64,000 bases of DNA from contig JAWKTN010000001.1 in NCBI GenBank assembly GCA_041399065.1, forward strand, positions 1,240,001-1,304,000, written 5' to 3'. Positions 17,952-26,619 of this stretch are shown in pieces. A program made the position numbers and the translations under genes. Numbering within the stretch: the stretch's first letter is position 1; each line of letters opens with the position of its first letter. The notes under the pieces are model-generated. The model was not told the origin of the DNA. It saw only the letters and a list, made by a program, of their open reading frames with translations, and did not search any database. The stretch is from JAGQPD01 sp020426865 (GTDB lineage Bacteria; Planctomycetota; Planctomycetia; Pirellulales; Pirellulaceae).

Positions 17952-18943
17952 TCTCGTACGTCCTCACTGGTAAGGCGAATTGTGATCGGCAGCTTGAATC
18001 CTCAAATGTCGCCCATCCACACGAGAAACACGCCTCGGGATATGTTCATTTTGCGTCGATTTTCCGTCGGCATGTCCCGTCGTAATGATTGTGATGGTAT
18101 TATCGCTCTTGTGCCGTCAAGGAAGGTGCATGGCACATAGCTCCAGCCGTGTCCAGAGTACAATCACCCGGCCCAGCAATGGCCAATACGGGCAAGAACG
18201 CCAAAGCGGCAGGACACGGCGGAGCGATCCGGGTTGCATTGATTACGGCCAATTCCCTGTCAGCCCGTAGCACTTCATGCCCGTCCGCAATCGTGTCCGC
18301 AATCGCGGCACGGTGCGAATCGCTCCGCCGATCCCAGCGTAACGGCGTGCGACCCGAGTTCTGGAAGCGGTAGGTTAATCAGCCGCTTGGGGATCGTCTG
18401 GAGCTATGTATGTCCCGAGCCCAATTACTCGGCCTGGCAATGGCCAATACGGGCAAGAACGCCAAAACGGCAGGACACGGCGGAGCGATGCGGGTTGCAT
18501 TGATTACTGCCAATTCCCCGTCAGCGCGTTGCACTTCATGCCTGTTCGCAATCGTGTCCGCAATCGCGGCATGGCGCGAATCGCTCCGCCGATCCCAGCG
18601 TAGCGGCGTGCGACCCGAGTTGTGAAATCGGTAGCTTGTTCAGCCGCTTGGGGATCGTCTGGAGCTATGTATGTCCCGAGCCCAATTACTCGGCCTGGCA
18701 ATGGCCAATACGGGCAAGAACGCCAAAACGGCAGGACACGGCGGAGCGATCCGGATTGCATTGATTACGGCCGACGCGCGCCCAACCCGTTGCACTTCAT
18801 GCCCGTTCGCAATCGTGTCCTCAATCGCGGTACGGCGCGAATCGCTCCGCCGATCCCAGCGTAATGGCGTGCGACCCGAGTTCTGGAAGCGGTAGGTTAA
18901 TCAGCCGCTTGGGGATCGTCGGGAGCTATGTATGTCCCGTGTG
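17952..18943. other. gene-poor region containing 261-bp tandem repeats
   Basis: Nearly 1 kb without a supportable gene. The first 180 bases hold the likely promoter of the membrane protein gene; the remainder is the tandem repeat array described separately. Open frames here run through the repeats, stop at each unit and show no family resemblance or ribosome sites. Confidence 0.7.
18150..18940. repeat. tandem array of 261-bp units (about three copies plus a partial)
   Basis: Unit positions: copy 1 about 18150-18379 (its left 30 bases do not match), copy 2 18380-18640, copy 3 18641-18901, partial copy 18902-18940. The period is exactly 261 bases throughout, with no indels. The first ~105 bases of copies 2 and 3 are identical; the rest differs by scattered substitutions. 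Each unit contains an internal inverted pair (cggcggagcgat and, about 90 bases on, atcgctccgccg), and so could fold into a long hairpin. A 12-mer, ctggagctatgt (18398-18409 in copy 2), recurs inverted left of the array as acatagctccag (18135-18146). Confidence 0.9.
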
Positions 18944-19144
18944 TTATTCGGCTGCCACCTTGCCGGTGGCGGCCCACGCAACGCTGCGTACGACGAGTTT
19001 CTGGTAAGACGGATTCTGCTTGGCGTCGAATCCTGTCAGCAACAGGACCTTGGTCTTGTCGTCCGCGGCTTTGGCTTGGCAGGCCAGCGATCCAACGATC
19101 GACAATACAAGCCAAATTGGTATCGTTCTCGTCAAGCGGTTCAT
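18944..19144 (-). pseudogene. remnant of a secreted ThuA-domain protein (internal deletion)
   Basis: A 66-residue frame with an intact ribosome site (AGGAGAACGTC before ATG at 19144) and a full signal peptide (MNRLTRTIPIWLVLSIVGS...AKAADD). After it comes KTKVLLLTGFDA, the usual first strand of ThuA/trehalose-utilisation-like domains, joined directly to YQKLVVRSVAWAATGKV, which looks like the last helix of the same domain (the family end reads like ...RGTEWAATGKV). The roughly 200 residues normally between them are absent. I read it as a gene shortened by in-frame deletion. It could still be expressed as a small secreted peptide. It follows the glycosidase-like gene by 43 bases. Confidence 0.6.
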
Positions 19145-19187
19145 GACGTTCTCCTGCGTATTGACTGTTACAACTTCCGTCCCTCTG

Positions 19188-21071
19188 TCACTCAACGACA
19201 ATGACTTCGTGAATCGCGACCTGTTCGAGCGTCACGTGGACTGTGCCGTCTTTGTACTGAAACTCGAGGGCACGGCCGGATGGTTGAATGGTCACCTGCT
19301 TTGGCTGCGAGTCGTAGCGTATTGTGACCTCCAGCGGGCCAATGGGATCAATCGATTCGATGATCCCCGCCGACGCATGGTCTCCCGAAGTGTTTACGAG
19401 ATGAATGGCGAGCTCTCCGTCGCGCGTCGTTCGAACCGAAACGTCCACCGTGCTGCGACCCTTGACGTCAACAATAAACCCTGGCGCCAGCGACTCGACC
19501 GCGCTCCGCACCACGCTTGCGGGTACCTGTCCACTGCTGACGTCCTGCTCCAAAATGGCCACGTGCCCGTCACCGAAATCGATCCTTTTAATCGGCAACC
19601 CCTCCAGCGATTCGGCAACGACGTGACTACCGTCCAGGACTGGTGCGAAATGGCTCCAGATGCCGTCGCCGACCAATAGCAGTCTGCCGCCATTGCGAAC
19701 GTACTGGACGAGGGCGGCCGTGAGCTCCGGAGCGTAGTATTGCCATTCACTGACGACGACCATCGGATATCGGTCCAATACCGGCATCAGCTTTGCTTCG
19801 GTAAACACTTCCACCGAGTATTGGTTTTCCAGCAATCGGTTGAGCATTGGGCGCTGCCAGCCAATGGTCCAGGGAAACAGGCCATGGCCGGTCTCGCTCA
19901 CACGCCGATAGTGGGCGGCGGTATTGCAGAGCAACGCGATTTGCGGAACGGCCTTTGACCGGAAGCTGACCGCCTGCCGCGCGCGACAGAATTTGGCGGT
20001 TTCTTCCATCGACTTCAGTTTATCAAGGTCCAGGCTTCCATCGCGATTTTGCGTGTAGTATGCCTGAAAACCTCCCCCTTGTGCCAACACGCAAGCTGCC
20101 TCCCGCATCAACTGGACCGCCGACTTCTGTGACCAACCCGCGGCACCTTCCCGCTTGGAAAAACTCCAGGCCATAAGATCCCACGCAATGCCCTGTGTCG
20201 ACATGAATCGAGATGAGTAGCGCGCTGCCACTACGCTACTGCTATGCGGATAGTCGCCAGAAATAAAATCGACCGGACAGCACACTGGTTCCGGCATGTG
20301 ATCGGTAAACGCCCAGTTGCTGGCAATCTGGAACTCCGGCGCCCGCATCTTTGCCTCAGCAAGGTAGTGCCGCAGGTACTCGCGAAATGCCTCGCGATGA
20401 AACTCGGTCCACGCCAACCAATGTTCGTCGCCCGGTCCCGCCGGGATCCGTTCGACTCCCGTCTTCTCAGTGAACGACTGCTTGGCTTTGGCCGAATAGT
20501 CGATCACGGTTGCCCAGCATTCTCCGTCCACCCACACGCCGTCCACCTTGTAATCCAGTGCAAGTTCCAGCAGTTGCGGAATCAATAACTTATCGACATA
20601 CGGGCCAAACACCGAGGCCTTCTGCTGATCAAGACTGCCATCGTGATGTACCACGGCCCATTCCGGATGATCCTGCACCGCCTTGCCGTCCCAGACCCCC
20701 GAATAGTGCATGTAGAGCGCCACGCCGCGCTGCGACGTGACTGCCCTCCAAATCTTGAGCGGATCGCCCACGAAACTGCCGGCCTGATTCCCCACCTTCG
20801 TCGGATAACTGGAATACCCCGCGTGCCCCTTGCAATCGACCTGGATATAGTCCGGCTGGACCATGTCCAGGATCCGGTTGACCATCTCCGGCGTCGTGTT
20901 CTGACCAATATTTTGATCTGTCGCCTGAGCGTGAAAATCGAGGTGGAGCCCGAGAAAACTGTCCGCACGTTTCAAACGCGGCGGTTCGTCAGCGGCGACG
21001 CCGTAACCATGGGCCACAAGAAAACTTGCCAACAATGATGCAGGGACGATCGATCGTAAGATGGCGGTCAT
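19188..21071 (-). CDS. secreted glycosyl-hydrolase-like protein (alpha-L-fucosidase/GHL type)
   Basis: 627 residues from the ATG at 21071, with GAGG about ten bases upstream; the open frame runs to 21245 but lacks a signal sequence there. Signal peptide about residues 1-28. The N-terminal two-thirds look like a TIM barrel: GLHLDFHAQ at the first strand, then PDYIQVDCKGHAGYSSYPT, VALYMHYSGVWDG, and KVDGVWVDGECW with Asp/Glu at the strand end where nucleophiles sit in GH29-like folds. A Rossmann-like (beta-galactosidase trimerisation-like) part follows (about 400-500: YPMVVVSEWQYYAPEL, GGRLLLVGDG) and a beta-rich C-terminus. Substrate unknown, probably a fucosylated or galactosylated glycan. 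Confidence 0.7.
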   Translation of the reverse strand: MTAILRSIVPASLLASFLVAHGYGVAADEPPRLKRADSFLGLHLDFHAQATDQNIGQNTTPEMVNRILDMVQPDYIQVDCKGHAGYSSYPTKVGNQAGSFVGDPLKIWRAVTSQRGVALYMHYSGVWDGKAVQDHPEWAVVHHDGSLDQQKASVFGPYVDKLLIPQLLELALDYKVDGVWVDGECWATVIDYSAKAKQSFTEKTGVERIPAGPGDEHWLAWTEFHREAFREYLRHYLAEAKMRAPEFQIASNWAFTDHMPEPVCCPVDFISGDYPHSSSVVAARYSSRFMSTQGIAWDLMAWSFSKREGAAGWSQKSAVQLMREAACVLAQGGGFQAYYTQNRDGSLDLDKLKSMEETAKFCRARQAVSFRSKAVPQIALLCNTAAHYRRVSETGHGLFPWTIGWQRPMLNRLLENQYSVEVFTEAKLMPVLDRYPMVVVSEWQYYAPELTAALVQYVRNGGRLLLVGDGIWSHFAPVLDGSHVVAESLEGLPIKRIDFGDGHVAILEQDVSSGQVPASVVRSAVESLAPGFIVDVKGRSTVDVSVRTTRDGELAIHLVNTSGDHASAGIIESIDPIGPLEVTIRYDSQPKQVTIQPSGRALEFQYKDGTVHVTLEQVAIHEVIVVE

Positions 21072-21112
21072 TGGCAGGATAACCTCTATCGTCGGGTGAG
21101 ACGGATTGACCG

Positions 21113-21154
21113 TGTGTACGCTTGCGTGTGTACGCTTGCGTCTGTACGCTCGCG
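21113..21154. repeat. three 14-bp tandem repeats in a gene leader
   Basis: Units 21113-21126 and 21127-21140 are identical (tgtgtacgcttgcg); 21141-21154 differs at two positions. The array lies 42-83 bases upstream of the glycosidase-like start codon, in its leader or promoter. Confidence 0.8.
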
Positions 21155-21275
21155 GGGGGCTGCTAATTATTTGACATCGGATAGGTTTCCACCGAAAGGT
21201 GACTGGCGAGTTTTTTTTGCTGGGGTTGCGCGGTTTGTAGGTCATTGACGGCTAGGACAGCCGTGTAACATTGCT

Positions 21276-21884
21276 TCAAACGTCCCAGGATTGGCCACTT
21301 TCGTGCTCGACCCGAATCGCTGGCCGATGGCTGCCTGTTCGCAACGAAAAACGGAACGGGATTGTCTGGCAATGTGACACTTCACCGTCTATCTTGGAAT
21401 GACTCACAGCCGTTATCATCCCACTCTCCAGCCGCCGCAATTCGATGACCCAGGGCTGGCGGTTGATGATTAACAACTCCCGCACGCCTACTTTCGCATA
21501 GAATTCAATCTTGTTTTCTATAACCTCTCCCGGGCTGAGTATCTCTACAGCAAAGTCCGGTCCTCCGTACCAGAACGAGTCACAATTCTGCGCTGAGCCA
21601 TCCCGCAAGAATACAGCGATATCCGGGACTCGGTAGTTGCTGGTCCAGTCTTCCTTGCGGTCACTCACGTTCACACCCGGGCGAACATGTGCGAGCCCTG
21701 ACCAATCAAGGGTCAGTTGGAGGATTGCGTCCAGCCGGCTCACAATCTGTTGGTGCTCGTCGTTGGGCATTGGTGCCATCATATAGATTCCTTCCCATAC
21801 CTCGTCGTAACGGTCTGCTCCCGATGCCGCACGCTCGGCCAACAACTGTTGTTCCACTCGGGTATCGCAAACAAGAATTGGCAT
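21276..21884 (-). CDS. Uma2 family (DUF820) PD-(D/E)XK-like protein
   Basis: 202 residues from the ATG at 21884. The Uma2 signature is visible: YDEVWEGIYMMAPMPNDEHQQIVSRL, then RVPDIAVFLRDG, GGPDFAVEILSPGEVIENKIEFYAKVGVRELLIINRQPWVIEL. These carry the Asp/Glu-x-Lys arrangement of the restriction endonuclease fold. The family is very widespread in planctomycetes and cyanobacteria; a nuclease role is assumed but not established. Lies downstream of the methyltransferase gene. Confidence 0.85.
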   Translation of the reverse strand: MPILVCDTRVEQQLLAERAASGADRYDEVWEGIYMMAPMPNDEHQQIVSRLDAILQLTLDWSGLAHVRPGVNVSDRKEDWTSNYRVPDIAVFLRDGSAQNCDSFWYGGPDFAVEILSPGEVIENKIEFYAKVGVRELLIINRQPWVIELRRLESGMITAVSHSKIDGEVSHCQTIPFRFSLRTGSHRPAIRVEHESGQSWDV

Positions 21885-21977
21885 GAATGAAACCTCGACA
21901 ATCGGCCGTTTGCCATGGGCCGTTTCCAATGGGACATCGCCACGGCCCGACAGTCTGTACCGCACCATTATCGCAGA

Positions 21978-22961
21978 TTACCGCGTCGCGACAATCATGC
22001 CGATGGCATGCGGCGGTGCGGGCAACGCCACTGGCCGTGGGTCACTGAACCCAGCCTCGTGCAGCAGCTGATTCAAGTCCTCAGGTGAATAAACATGTCC
22101 GTGTTCGGTGCGCAGTGCCAAGCCTATCGTATACAAAGTTCGATTGAGATCCCCTTCTGGCTGGCCTGGAAGCACGTCAATCACGTAGATCTGTCCGCCC
22201 GGCGTCAGGGCTCGGTGAACGCGCGCCAACAAATCGCGATTGCCATCTCGCGTCTCCAAATGTGTCACGTTAGCGACAATCGCAATGTCAAACGAATTCT
22301 CTGGTATCTCGACCTGATGAAGATCACCAGCAATCGTCGACAGCCGATCCGAGATCCCCAACCGTGCGGCAAATTGTTCGGCGACCGGCAGGACACCGGG
22401 CCAATCGACCGCAGTCACCGTGGAGCAACCGTCATAGGCGGCGAACGTTAAGCTCCAGACTGCCGAACCGGCACCGACATCCAAAATGCGACAAGGTGTG
22501 GAGCCAGGTGCATATCCCAACTTATTAGCGGCTGCCGCCGCCACAGGACCTTGCATCCACGCCAGTGCCTCGGCTTGAGTCCGATAGTGCGATTCGCTTT
22601 CCGTCGTGCTATCCATCCGAACAATCGGCTTGCCCGTTTTCAGGAATTCTCCCAGATGGTCCCAATAGGGATCCCCCAGCGTTCGGTACGGTCCTCCGAT
22701 CAGCATGCGGCAGAAGGTCGTTGCCGACCACTGGTTTTCGACTCTCTCGACCAACCCCAGCACAACCAGCGTTTGGATCAACAGTTCCGTTGCTCGCACG
22801 TCCAAACCGCACGAGCAGGCCAGCGGCTCCGTGTCCAGCGATTGTCTTGCCAAAGCGTCCAGCATCCCCGTCTTCAGTGCCACGTCATACACACGCGACG
22901 CCCCGTGATGATGCATCAGTGCGAAGTAATTCCCCAAGGTCCGACCGGTGTCTTGCATCAT
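21978..22961 (-). CDS. SAM-dependent O-methyltransferase with winged-helix dimerisation domain
   Basis: 327 residues if started at the ATG at 22961 (AAGGAAA ribosome site; an in-frame GTG at 22991 would overlap the previous gene). The N-terminal ~95 residues form the winged-helix dimerisation domain of acetylserotonin/hydroxyneurosporene-type O-methyltransferases (YDVALKTGMLDAL...ATELLIQTLVVLGLVERV). The Rossmann core holds ILDVGAGSAVWSLTFA (SAM motif I), TVTAVDWPGV and ALTPGGQIYVIDVLP. Substrate unknown. It starts 19 bases after the alpha/beta-hydrolase-methyltransferase gene and probably shares its transcript. Confidence 0.82.
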   Translation of the reverse strand: MMQDTGRTLGNYFALMHHHGASRVYDVALKTGMLDALARQSLDTEPLACSCGLDVRATELLIQTLVVLGLVERVENQWSATTFCRMLIGGPYRTLGDPYWDHLGEFLKTGKPIVRMDSTTESESHYRTQAEALAWMQGPVAAAAANKLGYAPGSTPCRILDVGAGSAVWSLTFAAYDGCSTVTAVDWPGVLPVAEQFAARLGISDRLSTIAGDLHQVEIPENSFDIAIVANVTHLETRDGNRDLLARVHRALTPGGQIYVIDVLPGQPEGDLNRTLYTIGLALRTEHGHVYSPEDLNQLLHEAGFSDPRPVALPAPPHAIGMIVATR

Positions 22962-22980
22962 CGATTTCCTTTCTTGCATC

Positions 22981-24756
22981 TCACGCTTCACTCACGTGCC
23001 GCCCCTTGACCGCAACGGACACCGTAAAGATACCGAATTCGTCAATCAGCATGTTCAGCTTGCTCAATCCCGCCTCCCGCACCAGATCGTCCATTTCCCA
23101 TTGCGTCCGTCGTCGCATGACCCATGGTTGTCCTTCGCGATTGGTCAACGTTCGCGCGATCTCTTCCACTTGAGGATGCCAGGGTTGACCGGTGTAGATC
23201 AACAGGCCGCCATCGTGGAGTGCGTTGGCAACTCCTCGTAACGAGCGCCGGATTTCTTCGTTACCGGGGAATAGTTCGTATAGCCCCGACACGATGGCAA
23301 TATGCGGCTTGGGCTCAATCGCCGCCAATTCCTGTTCGTCAAACGCATCGCCCCACACGAACTTTACGTTGGGCAATCGCATTTCCGCAGCCAACCGCCG
23401 TCCTTCGTCCAAATTGTTCTCCCGATAGTCTCGCAAGGTCGCTGAGACTGTGTCGCGAGGAAAGCTCCGTAGTGTTTCCAGCACATAGCGGCCGCACCCG
23501 GTGGCGATATCCAGTACGTGTGCGCGGCCGTAACGCGTCAACGTCTGTTCGACTGCGTCGGTCAACAGTTGTTCGAGATGGACCTTTCGCTGCCGAATGC
23601 CGCGCCAACCGAGGCTGTTGAGGTACATGTTGTCGATCCACCGTCCCACGAGCATGGCACCGCTCGGTTGATTGCGATACACGTAGTCCAAAGTTTTTCC
23701 CGAATCAAAACCGGTTGTCAGCCCCAGACGTACTCCGCGACTGAGCCGACCGAGGGTGTTCATGGCCAACGTCTGAACGCCATATCGCAGCCAATTCCAC
23801 GAGAATCGGGGCAAGGGCCGGGACAAACGATCAAATTCGTCGCGAGTATGTCCCCAGTGATCGGCCTCTACCAACGACGGCCGCTGATGTTCACATGCGA
23901 ACTGCCGGCGGACGAAGTTGCTGATTTCCGACAATACCTGGTGCCGGTCTCGCTCATGAAGAATGTCATGATACATACCTTCGAAGTACCGTTGGCGTTT
24001 ATCACGGGCACCGAGCCGCTGATAGAATTGGTCCTGGGCGCTCGTGCGGACGACCCAATCCGCACCGCCACACAGCAGGAGTGTAGCGGTTTGGATTGCT
24101 CCTGCGTCGGCAATCAGACGCGTCGATGCGTCGTAAAGGTCCAAGAGGATGTTGACGGCAATTTCGCGAGCGATGAGTGGGTCTTCGTCATACTGTCTGG
24201 CTTGTGAACGATCGTGCGTGAGCATCTTGGATCGGACGTAGCTTTTGACAAACGATTTGCGATTCCCTTTCCACCACCGCATTAGCCGCAGACCTGGAAT
24301 GGCAAACGGCACATAAAGCTTGACTCGCAGCGCGGGCGTTGCCAGCACCAGTCCGCGAATATCGGGGGCATAGTCGTGAACCCATGTGGCGACGGTCACG
24401 CCGCCAACACTGTGTCCTAAAACGACCATCGATTCGGTGGGAATGCCGTGCGCCTCCTGTACGTGGCGTACGAAGTCCTCGACATCCCGTACCATGCGAC
24501 CGAAGCTTGGCGCATAGCCACGCTCACCCGGGGATCGTCCGTGTCCGCGAGCGTCCCAGGCGAAGATGGTGCAGTCGTCCAGGTCGAGAGCGTCAACGAC
24601 ATCCTGGAAGCGTCCGGAGTGTTCATGGCCGCGGTGGAACAACAAAAGTGCCCGGGGCAAGGCGGATGCCGGCTCCATTGCTGCCGGCCAGACCCGGTAA
24701 AACAACTCGGTACCGTCCGACATCCGTGCCGTATGTTCGGTCGGTCTGCGTCTCAT
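22981..24756 (-). CDS. bifunctional alpha/beta-hydrolase and SAM methyltransferase (YnbC-like)
   Basis: 591 residues in one uninterrupted frame. Residues about 1-290 are an alpha/beta hydrolase: oxyanion region HRGHEHSGR, DARGHGRSPGERG, nucleophile elbow GHSVGG, and late His in GMYHDILHE, as in monoacylglycerol-lipase-like enzymes. Residues about 390-580 are a class I methyltransferase with VLDIATGCGRYVLETL as SAM motif I. The length (E. coli YnbC is close to 585) and the neighbours downstream in transcription order (CDP-diglyceride synthase and CDP-alcohol phosphatidyltransferase genes immediately upstream) match the ynbABC arrangement. It probably deacylates and methylates a lipid head group or intermediate; the exact reaction is not known. 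Confidence 0.85.
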   Translation of the reverse strand: MRRRPTEHTARMSDGTELFYRVWPAAMEPASALPRALLLFHRGHEHSGRFQDVVDALDLDDCTIFAWDARGHGRSPGERGYAPSFGRMVRDVEDFVRHVQEAHGIPTESMVVLGHSVGGVTVATWVHDYAPDIRGLVLATPALRVKLYVPFAIPGLRLMRWWKGNRKSFVKSYVRSKMLTHDRSQARQYDEDPLIAREIAVNILLDLYDASTRLIADAGAIQTATLLLCGGADWVVRTSAQDQFYQRLGARDKRQRYFEGMYHDILHERDRHQVLSEISNFVRRQFACEHQRPSLVEADHWGHTRDEFDRLSRPLPRFSWNWLRYGVQTLAMNTLGRLSRGVRLGLTTGFDSGKTLDYVYRNQPSGAMLVGRWIDNMYLNSLGWRGIRQRKVHLEQLLTDAVEQTLTRYGRAHVLDIATGCGRYVLETLRSFPRDTVSATLRDYRENNLDEGRRLAAEMRLPNVKFVWGDAFDEQELAAIEPKPHIAIVSGLYELFPGNEEIRRSLRGVANALHDGGLLIYTGQPWHPQVEEIARTLTNREGQPWVMRRRTQWEMDDLVREAGLSKLNMLIDEFGIFTVSVAVKGRHVSEA

Positions 24757-24808
24757 GTCGCTTCTATATCATTGCAAAGGATCAAAGTAGCGAGGTCATG
24801 ATGGGAAT

Positions 24809-25756
24809 TCAGTAAATATCGTAGCGATAACGCACCCAATGAAAGAACAGGGGGGCAACGTATATCATACTATCGATCCGATCGAGAATGCCACCGTGAC
24901 CACGAATAAGTTGCCCCATATCCTTGATCTCCAGATCTCGCTTGATGACGCTGATCGTCAAATCGCCCAATTGCCCGCCGATTCCGACGATCAAGCCGAT
25001 GGCCACCAGGTCGACCGCACCAAAATGGGGGAAAGAATAGCGGACCATCCACGGGAGAGTTAGTGACACTAGTAAGGCGCCGATTGCGCCTTCCCAGGTC
25101 TTCTGGGGACTGATATTTGGGCGCAACTTATGACCCCCCAATAACTTGCCGGACGTAAACGCGGCGACGTCGTTGATTTCCACGGCGAATAACAGGTACA
25201 GTATGTAGCCGTACGCGTGCTTCGAATTACACAGGAATGTCAAGTGGCCGAACATCCACCCCATGTAGATGAACCCGACAATTGCCAGGGCCATCTTTGC
25301 CAGGTATCCGTCGGTGCGGTCCCGCACGATGGGGACCAACAGAATCAGGCAAATCGCGTATACCGGCAATGCCATAAACACGCCGTACCAACCGGGAGTG
25401 TGAATGCGCGGATCCGTCATGCAGGCTGCTACGCTGACGGTTGCCATCGATCCGATCACCACGAACATCATAAAGCGTTCTTGGATCAGGCCGGTGGCGC
25501 GCGCATACTCGATAAACCCGCCTAACCCCAGCAAGCCAAACAACACCATACTCGGAATTCGCCCAGCAAAAATTGTCAACAAGACGACCGGGATCATGAC
25601 CAGCCAACCACAGTATGACGCCCAGGCGTGCCCGACATCGCGCTTGGTGAGAAGTTTCATGCCCCCGATCGCCAGTCCGCCGGCAGCCAGCAGGATGACG
25701 GCTGCCATGAAATAGCCGCGAAAGATCGGACTGGCCCAAGCTGCAGGTGGTGACAT
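24809..25756 (-). CDS. phosphatidate cytidylyltransferase family protein (YnbB-like)
   Basis: 315 residues from the ATG at 25756, about eight membrane segments. Makes CDP-diacylglycerol from phosphatidate and CTP in the inner membrane. The C-terminal CdsA signature is visible: FTSGKLLGGHKLRPNISPQKTWEGAIGA, then GQLGDLTISVIKRDLEIKDMG and HGGILDRIDSMI with the metal-binding Asp residues. It lies between the CDP-alcohol phosphatidyltransferase and the YnbC-like gene, so it is likely a dedicated second CdsA for this module, not the housekeeping enzyme. Confidence 0.9.
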   Translation of the reverse strand: MSPPAAWASPIFRGYFMAAVILLAAGGLAIGGMKLLTKRDVGHAWASYCGWLVMIPVVLLTIFAGRIPSMVLFGLLGLGGFIEYARATGLIQERFMMFVVIGSMATVSVAACMTDPRIHTPGWYGVFMALPVYAICLILLVPIVRDRTDGYLAKMALAIVGFIYMGWMFGHLTFLCNSKHAYGYILYLLFAVEINDVAAFTSGKLLGGHKLRPNISPQKTWEGAIGALLVSLTLPWMVRYSFPHFGAVDLVAIGLIVGIGGQLGDLTISVIKRDLEIKDMGQLIRGHGGILDRIDSMIYVAPLFFHWVRYRYDIY

Positions 25757-25803
25757 GAAGATGGCTCTATAGTTGTGGATTTCAATGTGTTTCCGCAAGC
25801 TTG

Positions 25804-26451
25804 TCAACCGAGCTGTCTCATGATCGATCGCAAACGCACGGCGATGGTCTGCACGCAGCCGATAATGACGATGATGTGTGTCCAATCGAGCAGCGTCAAA
25901 CCTGCGAATGTCGAATTCGTGCCTCGGCGCATGAGTAGCCAAAGGGTCGCCCAGGCCCCCACGTTCAAGGTTACCATCCGCCATGGTTTAGTCATCAGGC
26001 CACCAAACTGACGACCCACGCTCAAGGCCTGACCGAACATTCCGACGTAGGCCGTCAGGACGGCCATCAGCGCCGCCCAATATCCGCCCCATGGCGATGC
26101 CAGGCCACTATGAGCTACCCCCACGAAGATCAACACGTCCGAAATGCGGTCCGGCAACTCGTTGTATATTTCCCCCTGTTTGCTGGCCACGCCAGCAGCG
26201 AGTGCCACCATACCGTCCAACATGTTCAGCCACAACCTTACGTAACAAAACAAGACCGCCGGAATCAACAGCCATGGCCAGCGGCCGGATTGCCAGAAGC
26301 AGATCGCCGCGATCGCTGAAGCGCCGATCGATGACAGTGAGACCGTATTGGGGTGTATCCTGGCCGCGACACAGAACTCAACGGCCAAGTGAGCGGTGCG
26401 TCGAAAAATCTCCGCTATTGGACGTCGTGAACTGGGCGAGTATTCGGGCAT
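25804..26451 (-). CDS. CDP-alcohol phosphatidyltransferase family protein (YnbA-like)
   Basis: 215 residues, about five to six membrane segments. Displaces CMP from a CDP-lipid by an alcohol. The signature, normally DxxDGxxARx8GxxxDxxxD, appears at about residues 76-100 as NMLDGMVALAAGVASKQG followed by EIYNELPD. The first and third Asp are Asn and the Arg after Ala is Leu. The Asn substitutions may be typical of the YnbA-like branch (memory only); the Leu looks unusual. First gene of the three-gene lipid operon. The head-group alcohol is unknown. Confidence 0.82.
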   Translation of the reverse strand: MPEYSPSSRRPIAEIFRRTAHLAVEFCVAARIHPNTVSLSSIGASAIAAICFWQSGRWPWLLIPAVLFCYVRLWLNMLDGMVALAAGVASKQGEIYNELPDRISDVLIFVGVAHSGLASPWGGYWAALMAVLTAYVGMFGQALSVGRQFGGLMTKPWRMVTLNVGAWATLWLLMRRGTNSTFAGLTLLDWTHIIVIIGCVQTIAVRLRSIMRQLG

Positions 26452-26619
26452 GTTCGCTGCTGCTCGTTCTCAAAACGCGATGAACTGACAGTTTGATTGT
26501 ACTGCATAGCGCCCTCGGCGGGAAATCGGGCCGTGCCGCTTCGCCGACCGCTTGCCGCAATCTGCCCCCCAACCAACCACGCCGGCTCGGATTGACGCCG
26601 GCCGGCTCGGCGTACGACA

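Noticed and set aside
18149..18895. Three similar short open frames (MSRxQ... MANTGKNAK) within the 261-bp repeats
   Set aside because: Periodicity of 87 codons keeps the frame by itself. Changes between copies are mostly amino-acid-altering, there is no ribosome site and no family match, so I treat the repeats as non-coding.
18150..18940. CRISPR array
   Set aside because: Units are 261 bp and contiguous with no short repeat/spacer alternation.
22981..24756. Fusion of hydrolase and methyltransferase as an assembly artefact
   Set aside because: The frame is uninterrupted and the length and neighbours match the known YnbC-type bifunctional family.
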